Source: JAJEFO01 sp965214325 (lineage in GTDB: Bacteria > Pseudomonadota > Alphaproteobacteria > Rhodobacterales > Rhodobacteraceae). Taken from it: a DNA stretch of 64,000 nt. A program made the translations under genes and the position numbers. This document shows, one piece after another, positions 56,437 through 64,000 of the stretch. How positions within the stretch are numbered: position 1 is the first letter of the stretch; every line of letters starts with the position of its first letter. The stretch spans positions 2,728,001-2,792,000 of the forward strand of contig CBDCBG010000006.1 in assembly GCA_965214325.1 (NCBI GenBank), written 5' to 3'. The notes under the pieces were generated by a model. That model ran no database searches. It was not told the DNA's origin and saw nothing but the letters and a program-made list of their open reading frames with translations.

Positions 56437-56767
56437 AGGCGCGGCGGGGTCGATGCAGTTCAGGTTTCGCTCAAGTCTTCACCTCGATGTTTCCGGGAAG
56501 GTCCGCTCGCGTCCGCCGCCGGGCATCTTCCTTCCGTCCGTGGCCGGCTCGTCGGCCGCCTGCATGATGCCTGGTCCATTTCGGTCCCCGAGTGTCAATC
56601 TGAGAAGCGTGCTCGAACGCGACAACGCGGTTCGGCAACGAGGCTCTCCACGACATCATCGAAGACCGCGTCCCGGCAAGGGGACGTCCGTGGACGGGAT
56701 GCCTCTCAAGAGGCAGTGCCCGCTCCTTCCCTCTTCGTCACGGACTGCGGATCCGTTGCAGCCACGC
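56437..56767. other. No gene recognised
   Basis: Sequence between the rsh end and the IS110 remnant. Minus-strand open frames here have no family motif. Confidence 0.35.
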
Positions 56768-57703
56768 TCATGCCGGGTCAGGCGACATCGCCTGCTCGCG
56801 GGTGAAGCGGAACTCCGTCCCGTCCAGCCACATCCGGAGCGGAACCACGGCCATGCGCCGGGCCGGCGCGGCCGTGGCGCGCTTCCTGCCACGCGCAGCG
56901 CCCGGGACTGCAGCCAGTTCATCCTGCCCGTGCCGGTCGGCATCGCCGTGGCCGCCTGGAAGAGCGCCTTGCGCAGCGCGATGTCGCCGGTCTTCGAGAT
57001 CCCGCCCGACACGTCCGTCTCTCCCGACCGGTTCCGCTTCGGCGTCAGTCCCGCCCGGGCGCCGATGTCCCTGGCCCTTCGGAACCGGGCCGGGTCGTCG
57101 ACCGCGGCGACGAAGGCCGTCGCCGTGACCGGTCCCGTGCCGGGCATCGTCATCAGCTGCCGGCAGGTGGCGTCCGACACGGCGAGGCTCTTTATCCTCT
57201 TCGTCATCACGGCCAGCTCGTCGCGCATCTGCGCGCGCAGCCGCAGGATCGGCTCGACGGCGTCCGGCAGCATCGCGCTGCCCGAGGCCGGCTCCCGGAC
57301 CCGCTCCTCGAAGTCCCCTTTCGAGACCCGGCCGGGCTTCAGGCCGAAGTCGCGGAGAATGCCGCGCACCGGGAGTCCAGGCCGCGTCAGGCCTTCCGCG
57401 AGCGCGTTGCGCGAGCCCGGCAGGGCCCGCGTCTCCCGGGACGCGACCGGCCTGCAGTGCACGGGCTGGAACCATCCCGTCCGCAGCAGCTGCGCGATGC
57501 CCTCGGCATCCCGCCGGTCCGTCCTGACAGGGGCCGGCCTCCAGGCCGACAGCCGCGATGCCGCCGGGCAGGCCATGCATGTGCTCGACGAGCGATCCGG
57601 GATCAGAAGGCACCTTCGCTTCGTTCACGATCCTGCCATCGGCGCCGGGCGCGCAAGCAGACGTGCTTGCCACCGACACGTCCGGTCCGGCAAGGATTTC
57701 CAT
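56768..57703 (-). pseudogene. IS110-family transposase, frameshifted
   Basis: From ATG 57703: MEILAGPDVSVASTSACAPG and GGIAAVGLEAGP (RuvC-like DEDD N terminus). After a frame change: RTDRRDAEGIAQLLRTGWFQ, LRDFGLKPGRVSK, LMTMPGTGPVTATAFVAAVD and GLTPKRNRSGETDVSGGISK with a candidate catalytic Ser region. A second change is needed to reach AVVPLRMWLDGTEFRF near the C terminus. IS110 enzymes are guided by a bridge RNA; its source in the flanks could not be located by eye. Confidence 0.8.
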
Positions 57704-57882
57704 TGTCGCTGTCCTTTCCATTGCACTTCGATCAGGAAGCGCTCCCTCGGGACCGCCTCCGCCACTCACGATGGCACATGTTGTGCGTGGCAGGGACAAC
57801 GACACCAGACCGGCAACCTTCCGAACCAGACCGGTGCTGGCCTGATTCGCCGCCCCGTTTCGACATCCGAGAGGGCGCGCGC

Positions 57883-58530
57883 GTGATCTTCAAGCGGCGA
57901 AACCCGCGGTCCTATGCCGAGATCGTCAGCGAGAGCGTCTATCCCCGGGGCGGCTGGCAGCGCGCGCTGCGCTACGTTGCGCTTCGTCTCCGGCGCCTGC
58001 CCGATCCGGCACACAAGATCAGCCGCGGGATTGCGGTCGGGGTCTTCATGTCGTTCACGCCCTTCTTCGGCCTTCATTTCTTCTTGGCGGCGATCCTTGC
58101 GGTGATGATCCGCGGCAACGTTCTCGCGGCGCTATTGGCGACGTTTTTCGGCAACCCGGTCACGTTTCCGCTGATCGCGTCCGTGTCGACGGGTCTCGGC
58201 TACCTGATGGTTGGCCAGGATGGGATGCCGCTGCCGCAGATCGTCGGGGCCTTTGCCGAAGCGTCGCTGGACTTCTGGCGCAATTTCTGGGCACTTTTCA
58301 CGCCCGAGAACGCGAACTGGCAGGGCTTGGTCCTGTTCCTGAAGCAGATATTCGTTCCCTACCTCGTCGGCGGCCTAACGCTAGGCATTGCGGCGGGCGT
58401 GGCGTCCTACTTCCTTTCCACGCCGCTTATCGCCGCGTACCAGAAGGCACGCGTGAAACGTCTCAAGAAGCGGTTTGCGAAGAGACGCAAGCGCGCGTTG
58501 TCGAGAAGGGCCGGCGCGCCGGCCGAGTAG
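57883..58530 (+). CDS. DUF2062 membrane protein
   Basis: 215 residues from GTG 57883 (IFKRRNPRSYAEIVSESVYP). The core motif is KISRGIAVGVFMSFTPFFGL, followed by HFFLAAILAVMIRGNVLAAL, ATFFGNPVTFPLIASVSTGL and a further membrane segment YLVGGLTLGIAAGVASYFLS, then a strongly basic tail. An inner-membrane protein of unknown function. It normally follows rsh closely in alphaproteobacteria; here 1.5 kb of IS110 remnant intervenes. Confidence 0.9.
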   Translation: MIFKRRNPRSYAEIVSESVYPRGGWQRALRYVALRLRRLPDPAHKISRGIAVGVFMSFTPFFGLHFFLAAILAVMIRGNVLAALLATFFGNPVTFPLIASVSTGLGYLMVGQDGMPLPQIVGAFAEASLDFWRNFWALFTPENANWQGLVLFLKQIFVPYLVGGLTLGIAAGVASYFLSTPLIAAYQKARVKRLKKRFAKRRKRALSRRAGAPAE

Positions 58531-58957
58531 GCTCCGCCTTGGAACTCAGATGGCCGATCCGGCCGGAGTCCTCTTTCGGAGTCTTGCGGTGTTTCGTGTC
58601 CTTCCGCTGATCGGCCGACTCTCCTGGCCTATTAGTTCTGCGCAGCCGCAATCCTGTCATCAAAGTCGCGACTATCAGCGGGGCCATGGTTTCGCATCCT
58701 GTAATGTCTGCCCAATGCAACGGCGGTGACATCACAGCAAGGACCGTTGCGGCTGACGCCGAGCCTGGCGGGTTGGTTATGTCTTTGAACGGGACGGCGG
58801 AGCGGCGGCGCCCGGTTCAGGATGCGGCATGCAGACTCATCTGGCAGGTCTTGTCGGCCACTTGCGTCCCGATGCGATCGTCTGAGATTGCCCAAGCGGC
58901 CGACTGTGCAAGAGCAACGGGCCAATAGGGATTGATCCCAACGAACGGAGGTCTGAC
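58531..58957. other. No gene recognised
   Basis: Sequence downstream of DUF2062. GCCGATCCGGCCGGAGTC lies about 20 bp after the stop but no clear T-tailed terminator is seen. Confidence 0.35.
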
Positions 58958-59270
58958 ATGGCAGGAAGGCCGGAAAGAAATGGCTTCAGTCTCAGGAAGT
59001 TGATGGGCATGTTCCCCGATGACGACGAGTCGCGGGCTTGGCTTGAAGAGCAGGTTTTGTCGCAAGGCGCGCACCGACCGCGCAGTGGCAGCAGCAGCGT
59101 GTAATGCAGCATCGGGCACAGGACGATGACGCATCGTTGCCGCGACCGCCCCAATCGCCCCGCAGTTCAGTCTCAAGGCCGGAACGATCGCGCAGGCTTC
59201 AAACCTGGTCTCCTGTAACGCCAGTTGCCATGAATCGTTGGATGTCACTCCATCAATGGAGGCGGTTCGA
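58958..59270 (+). pseudogene. IS1595-family transposase, N-terminal fragment
   Basis: MAGRPERNGFSLRKLMGMFP then DDDESRAWLEEQVLSQG matches the IS1595 N terminus, but the zinc-ribbon cysteines are absent and the frame stops at 59104. Later pieces such as FSLKAGTIAQASNL and MNRWMSLHQW are in other frames. Confidence 0.55.
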
Positions 59271-59284
59271 CGAGAGGCAAGGCG

Positions 59285-59593
59285 GTGGAAGCGGTTCTGA
59301 GCGACGAGGAGCGCGGGCTCATCGAGGCGCATGTCCGCAAGCACGAGGCGCCGAGGTCGCTGTCCGACCGCTGCAGGATCATCCTTCTCCGTGCCGAAGG
59401 GCTTCGAGGCAGGGAGATCGCCGAGCGGATCGGCGTGCACGAACGCACGGTCGGCAAGTGGTGCCGATGGTTCGCCGAGAAGCGCATCGAGGGCCTCGCG
59501 GACGGGCACCGCTCCGGCCGGTCCCGCACCGTGACGGACGGCAAGGTGGCGGAGGTGGTCGCGCGGACGCTGAAACCAGGGAGGCCTTGTTGA
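59285..59593 (+). pseudogene. IS630-family transposase, N-terminal fragment
   Basis: 102 codons giving an IS630 helix-turn-helix: LSDRCRIILLRAEGLRGREI then AERIGVHERTVGKWCRWFAE and GLADGHRSGRSRTVTDGKVA. The DDE domain is absent; the frame ends at TGA 59591-59593. Confidence 0.7.
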
Positions 59594-59719
59594 GCATGAT
59601 CGCCGCTCACGCGCCCAAGGCTTGGGTTCACGTCAACATGCTCGGCGAATGCGACTTTTCCGAAGACAAGCCGGGGGATGCCTTCGGAGTCCCGCCCCTG
59701 AAGTCAGCCACATGAGTCT

Positions 59720-59982
59720 CAGAGGTCCTTACCTCGAGGGCAGAAGCTGGCAACTCTCGTGAACCCGTTTTTCCGGATTTCGCCGGCGACTCTGATGCCG
59801 GGTCCCTTGTTTTCTTGCTTCATCGAAAATGTTCGGCGACCTCAGCACCCGCTTCGGGGTTCATGGAATCTTGCCCGCCCACTGTGCGCCTGGATTGTCG
59901 GCAAAGTCCCCAAACGAGCTTATTTGTCAGGCTGAAGTGGCTCACAAGGAGCCATGATTGCCTCCTGAGGTCAGGACTTCTG
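59720..59982 (+). mobile_element. MITE copy 3 (263 bp) with intact 5-bp target duplication
   Basis: Ends CAGAGGTCCTTACCTCG and, inverted, CAGAAGTCCTGACCTCA, flanked by AGTCT on both sides (59715-59719 and 59983-59987). The interior matches the other MITEs. No intron is attached. This copy establishes the 5-bp duplication shared with the 2.5-kb IS. Confidence 0.85.
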
Positions 59983-60206
59983 AGTCTATGCTCAGATCGG
60001 GAGACTGAAAGTGAGACGAAACCCTTGCAAATCGGGAGAATGCTCGAATCCGTGTGGTGGGTGACGTATCTTTGCCGGGACGAACCCACCACTCGCTGAT
60101 GGTTATGGCTCACCCGCCCTTTCTGCCGCTTACCTGCGGCGGCCACGGAAGCTCGGCCCGCTTCGCTTGGCCTAGTGATCACACCCCTATGGGCTGTGGC
60201 GCGTGA
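59983..60206. other. No gene recognised
   Basis: Short AT-richer stretch between MITE copy 3 and the Slam remnant. Confidence 0.3.
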
Positions 60207-60661
60207 CGCATGGCCTTGCTTGGATGCAGCGTCTTCCCACGTACGGGCCGGCAAAGGACCTGTCGGCCGGATTGACCTGGGCGGCGAGCCCGATCCTGCA
60301 GGCGAACGTCCGTGCCAGCTGGAGCCGCGAGCGGACCGAACTTGAAACCTTGCGGAACCGAACGCGCTGGGCGTCTCTCGGGGGGGCGTGCGGCGCTTCC
60401 CCGGGGCTTCAGCGTGAAGGGAACGCTGACCAGGCGGTGGACCGGTTACGAGGGGCCGGGACGGCCGCCGACCAATGTTCTGAACGGTACGCCACGCGAG
60501 GACGCGACGCGCTCCGTCCGCATTGGCGTGCTCAAGCGGAACCTCACGTTTCGGGCTTCAGCCCGCAGCTTTCCGACACGCGCGAAAGGAGCGGCAGCAA
60601 CGCCCAGCAGGCCGACCACCGGCGAACCGGGGCGGAGCTCGGCTTCGTCAGGCAGTTCTGA
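60207..60661 (+). pseudogene. Slam (DUF560) C-terminal fragment, frameshifted
   Basis: Corresponds to the last 140 residues of the intact Slam at 29844-31268: DLSAGLTWAASPILQANVRA, then in another frame FSVKGTLTRRWTGYEGPGRP and PTNVLNGTPREDATRSVRIG, then back to RRTGAELGFVRQF. The protein-level match is high, so the two Slam genes are recent paralogues. The signal peptide, TPR part and most of the barrel are missing. Confidence 0.82.
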
Positions 60662-60929
60662 GCGGAAAGCGTCCTGTCACCATGGCCGAAAACGCTGCAA
60701 ACCAGCTGATGCCTGGACGGGGGAAGCAAATGCAGCGACAATCCTCTCCGGTCCCGAAACTCGCATGAGCAGGTTGACGTAGGGAGCAGGCGCGGGCCAA
60801 GTTCGTCCGGCCTTGGATTTGCGAAGGATGAATTTCCCGGACTGCCGGGACGGATCACGTCAACCCTTGTCTTGATTTGGCGGAGACCCCTTGGCGACCA
60901 GAGGCGTGAAGGATGAGGAGCCTGCGGCG

Positions 60930-62478
60930 ATGAGGTGTCCTTTCGAAACGTGCACGCGGGGCCTGGCGGGAGCGATCCTAGCGGCAGCCTTGCTGCTGTC
61001 CGCCTGCGGCGGCGGCGGTTCGCCGTCAGGCGGTGATGGCACCGCACCACAGGCCTCTCCGACCCCGACACCAGAACCAGCACCGACACCGCCCTCCCCG
61101 CCGCCTCATCCCTGGGCCAAACCCCTGCCTGCCGAGGTCCGCGATTCCCGCAATGGCCGCCTTGTCGGGATTGGCCCGGCCTTTGCAAACGAGAGCCCGG
61201 ACATTGATGATCTTGAAACCCGGTCCCGCCGAGAGGCGTTCGAAGTCGGCTCCGGTCGCTGGCGGGATCCGCGGGGCCGGGACGGCAGCGCCAGCGTGGC
61301 GGAGGTGGTCCGTTTCCTCCGCTCCTTCCAGACACAGAACAATCGCGAAGGCGGGGGAGACCTGGTCTTCATCGATTTCGGTGTGCAGAAAGCACTCCGG
61401 ATCGACAGCACGGCACACGCGTCGGAACGCAGGGCGACAATCGCCGCGCTGCGCAACATCAACACCAGCCTGCCTTGGGAGCACCGCATCCTTCTTGGTC
61501 CCGACATTTCAGAGCGCGTCGCCACCGCAGACATTCCCTACGACGAAATCCATATCCACTTCACCGACGGCAAGGCACTCTGGCCGGAAGATGACGGGGG
61601 CAATGCCTACGAACCGGACGTTCTCGGAATTGGCGGGACGAATTTCAACCACGAGGAATACAGGGCTCTCGGCGGGTACACCTTGATCGACCGACATGCC
61701 ATCGGCTGCGATGACACAAAGATGGAGTTCGTCGTCACCCACGAGCTCCTGCACGCCTGGGGGATGGGAGCGCATGTCGATCCGAACGCGTATCCGGACG
61801 CCCTGCTCGTGCCCCGACTGCGACGCAACCTGACTGAACGACGTGCCCCGTCTCTGGCTGTCGGTGGAGGGCGAGGCGCTGCTGGCGGAGATCAACCTTT
61901 CCCCCGGAATGCGGCTCTCTGACCTGACTGTCGACGATCTCGGACCTTGGGACGATGACGGGTTTCAACTCGTCGGCCAGGCAGGACCTGGCGGCACGGA
62001 TGCCGGCGCAATGCAGTTTGGGGCCGGGTATCGCAACGGCCTTGGCAGGCCCTGGGCCTACGGGCCCGTGCCCGCAACGCGGCTTCGTGACAGCCCGGAG
62101 TTGTCCGGCCTGCGCACGGCAACATGGGTCGGGTCGCTCCTGGGCTTCACCGGTGCCGGCCGTCCGGTGGCCGGAGACGCGGAGATTGGCATCGACGTGA
62201 CAAGCCTGCAGGGCTGGGCCGATTTTAGTGACCTCGAATCATGGACCCAGGAAACGCATCCCGGCGCGCCGGGCAGCGGTCGTCGCTGGGGCGACGGTGA
62301 TCTTGGCTACACCATCAATGTGGAACCGGGGGAAGGGACCGAAGTGTTCGTTTCGACCCATGCCCCGGGGGACGATCCCGGCGTGGTGACCGGCGTGTTC
62401 GCGGGCGCGCGCCACGAGGGCGCGGCCGGGGTCTTGGAGCACCCCGATCTCTCGGCGGCATTTGGAGGCACGAGGTAG
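60930..62478 (+). pseudogene. Surface lipoprotein with metzincin-type zinc motif, one frameshift
   Basis: ATG 60930 starts a lipoprotein signal peptide (TRGLAGAILAAALLLSAC, lipobox L-S-A-C) followed by GGGG and a Pro/Thr-rich linker. Residues about 80-270 contain VVTHELLHAWGMGAHVDP, an exact HExxHxxGxxxH zinc-binding motif of metzincin proteases. The frame is lost near 61840 and continues from about 61843 with PRLWLSVEGEALLAEINLSP, GFQLVGQAGPGGTDAGAMQF and a C terminus GVFAGARHEGAAGVLEHPD then LSAAFGGTR, typical of barrel-ended Slam substrates. It lies 270 bp after the Slam fragment, the expected client position. One indel could also be a sequencing error. Confidence 0.72.
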
Positions 62479-62576
62479 CGGGAAAGTTGGCCTTCAGCGC
62501 CGTCCCATGTGCTGCGTATTCCCGGCCGGACGCTCGAACTGGCTCTAATACCAATTCAAGAAAGTAATGACTCACG

Positions 62577-62723
62577 GTAACTGCTCACCCCCTGATTCCG
62601 GCTTGATATCGGGGTGACAGCTGACTGGTTTGCAGTGAGGTGGGTGGCTGTCGACCACCTTGGGAAAGTCGGGGACGGGACCTGGCCCGTCTGTCCGTGT
62701 CATTGATGAAGGCACTGGTTGCG
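62577..62723 (+). mobile_element. IS66 left-end fragment
   Basis: Starts GTAACTGCTCACCCC and follows 38467-38740 with an internal deletion; truncated by the ISAs1 element at 62724. Confidence 0.7.
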
Positions 62724-63159
62724 CAGGACCATTTTATTGTCGAGTCTGTGGGCCGACATGACGGAGAGCGGTCATGCCTGATGCGTCCCGGGTCATCTGC
62801 GCACCGGTTTCGACGGTCGTCACTTGGCGCCCGGGCCATTCTGAACGCGGTTTTCGGGCTGTTCGGGCACGGCTGTTCCTTCGCGCCGTCTGGCGGCGCG
62901 TTCCGGTGCGCTCCTCGCACGGTCAGGACAGGCGGATCACGCGCCGGGCGGGAGCAGGATCGCGTCGACCGCCTCCTGGGCGCGGGCGGCGTAGTGCCGG
63001 TTCGCCTCGGGGATGCAGCTGAAGCGCCCGTCGCAGCGCACGATGGCGATGGCTGCGTTGGTCAGGCAGGAAAGGTTGCGCGGCAGATTGCGGACGTGCG
63101 CCCTGCACCGGTCCTCGTCGCAGGCGAAGTCGCGCACGTAATGGACCCGGTTCTCAATC
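62724..63159 (-). mobile_element. DruA/ISAs1 element, 3' part, copy 3
   Basis: Begins with the terminal repeat CAGGACCATTTTATTGTC and is nearly identical to 17651-18087, including the ISAs1 C terminus encoded at 62937-63159. It ends at the same TCAATC (63154-63159) where RIT is inserted in copy 2. Confidence 0.88.
62937..63159 (-). pseudogene. ISAs1-family transposase, C-terminal part, copy 3
   Basis: Encodes the same IENRVHYVRDFACDEDR to AVDAILLPPGA segment as 17865-18087, cut at the RIT insertion. The N-terminal part would lie beyond the window end. Confidence 0.85.
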
Positions 63160-63160
63160 T

Positions 63161-63245
63161 AATGCCGACAACCCGGCAATGCCGACTGGCGGACGGAACT
63201 CCTTGATTCCCAACTGATCCGCCCGCCATTTGTCGGCATTATCCG
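63161..63245 (-). repeat. RIT terminal inverted repeat, copy 2
   Basis: Same sequence as 18089-18173; the ritC stop (complement of 63239-63241) lies inside it. Confidence 0.9.
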
Positions 63246-64000
63246 GGGGTGACGAGGCCATCGAGGTACGCCATCACATTGTCCGGAGGGCGGTAGCGTC
63301 CCGCCGGCACATCTGCAGGGCGCGTCCGCTCCATTGCCCGTTCCTTCAGCTCAAGGTCGGCATGGAGGTAGATCTGCGTTGACTCCAGGGATTCGTGCCC
63401 AAGCCAGAGCGCGATCACCTCGCAGTCCACTTCTGACCGGAGCAGTTCCATTGCCGCCGAATGACGCAGCGAGTGGCAGGTGACCCGCTTGTCCCCGAGC
63501 GGCGGGCAGGCACGGGCAGCCGTGGCGACATGACGCTTCACGATCCGCTCGACGGCGTCCCGGCTGAGGGCCGTGCCGCGCCGCGTGGCAAACAGCGGCG
63601 CGTCCGGCGGGCGGCCGGGATTCCCGGCCATCCATGCCTCGATCTCGACGATGGCGTCTTTCCGCAACGGGACCGCACGCTCCTTGCGACCCTTTCCCCA
63701 GCAATGGACATGGGCACCGTCGCCAAGCCGGATGTCGTCATGCGTCAGGGCAATGATCTCCGAGACCCGCAACCCGGTCTGCAGCGCCAGGGCGAGCAGG
63801 CACCGGTCCCGGCGGCCGATCCAGGAGCCCGTGTCGGGGGCTCCGACCAGCGCCGCCGTCTCGTCCCGGTCCAGCCAGGTGACCGCCGGCCGGTCGTGCC
63901 GCTTGCCTGGAATGGCAAGGATCTGCCGGCACTGATGCAGGTGCCGCGGCTCCCGGTTGGCGACGAAGCGAAAGAACGAGCGGATCGCGGCAAGCCTGAC
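63239..64000 (-). CDS. ritC: RIT tyrosine recombinase RitC, N-terminus outside window
   Basis: The visible 253 codons match ritC of copy 1 without differences that I can see, including Arg in LRVSEIIAL, Lys in CWGKGRKERAV, His-x-x-Arg in CHSLRHSAAMELL and Tyr in TQIYLHADLELK. About 83 N-terminal codons and ritA/ritB lie beyond position 64000. Confidence 0.9.
   Translation of the reverse strand, partial: VRLAAIRSFFRFVANREPRHLHQCRQILAIPGKRHDRPAVTWLDRDETAALVGAPDTGSWIGRRDRCLLALALQTGLRVSEIIALTHDDIRLGDGAHVHCWGKGRKERAVPLRKDAIVEIEAWMAGNPGRPPDAPLFATRRGTALSRDAVERIVKRHVATAARACPPLGDKRVTCHSLRHSAAMELLRSEVDCEVIALWLGHESLESTQIYLHADLELKERAMERTRPADVPAGRYRPPDNVMAYLDGLVTPG

Larger units (their letters stand above)
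63160..64000 (-). mobile_element. RIT element, copy 2, inverted, continues past the window
   Basis: The 85-bp terminal repeat (63161-63245) is followed by the ritC end instead of the ritA start seen in copy 1, so RIT lies in the opposite orientation relative to the flanking ISAs1 gene, at the same base position. Confidence 0.9.

Noticed and set aside
1..64000. CRISPR arrays, rRNA operons, phage structural genes
   Set aside because: No regularly spaced short repeats, rRNA signatures or phage genes were seen on either strand.

Overview
This is a GC-rich (by eye about 65%) chromosomal window from an alphaproteobacterium; the order is uncertain. The host-type genes support that: an NYN-domain gene, rpoZ, a Rel/SpoT homologue and a DUF2062 membrane protein in the usual alphaproteobacterial order, nusG-rplK-rplA, ispH next to rnhA, and a tungstate-type ABC transporter. 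Many of these blocks are separated or broken by mobile DNA. By eye roughly two thirds of the window is transposons, introns, their fragments and pseudogenes, a pattern seen in IS-expanded genomes of host-associated bacteria.

Layout. 1-5.9 kb: 3' part of a group II intron copy, a 247-bp MITE, a decayed DruA/ISAs1 transposase, an HNH pseudogene, an IS427-type IS5 element and a group II intron-like remnant. 6.4-9.5 kb: tungstate transporter tupBCA with a fused HTH/periplasmic-binding-like regulator, all on the minus strand. 9.9-15.9 kb: a nest of three elements (ISKra4 remnant, then a DruA-IS4 element, then a 2.5-kb IS with a 768-aa transposase). 16.8-23.2 kb: a phytanoyl-CoA dioxygenase-like gene and the gene upstream of it, separated by a DruA/ISAs1 element that itself carries a RIT element (three overlapping tyrosine recombinases). 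23.4-24.4 kb: rhodanese and AhpD-like genes. 24.5-29.8 kb: transposase pseudogenes, an ArdC fragment, a second IS427-type copy and a second intron-like remnant. 29.8-31.3 kb: an intact Slam (surface lipoprotein assembly) gene. 31.3-37.7 kb: recombinase and transposase fragments around an NAD-dependent epimerase gene, then an ISKra4 element. 37.9-43.9 kb: nusG, IS66 carrying an intact DruA-IS50-type element, rplK, rplA. 44-47.1 kb: an acetyltransferase pseudogene and a complete group II intron next to a MITE. 47.2-49.9 kb: rnhA, GST, methyltransferase, ispH. 50-53 kb: MITE piece and a second DruA-IS4 element. 53-58.5 kb: NYN, rpoZ, rsh, IS110 remnant, DUF2062. 58.9-62.5 kb: IS fragments, a Slam C-terminal fragment and a frameshifted surface lipoprotein with a metzincin zinc motif. 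62.6-64 kb: IS66 end and a second ISAs1+RIT composite in which RIT is inverted.

Three linked themes stand out. First, a DruA-like (DUF4338) domain sits at the N terminus of transposases of three unrelated groups. Second, a 2.5-kb IS with an unusual 768-aa transposase shares its terminal repeats and 5-bp target duplication with about 250-bp MITEs, and the outer ends of those repeats are where the group II introns begin. Third, a RIT element occupies the same position in an ISAs1 transposase twice, in opposite orientations, and its RitA lacks the nucleophilic tyrosine. All product names come from reading motifs in the translations; no database search was possible.
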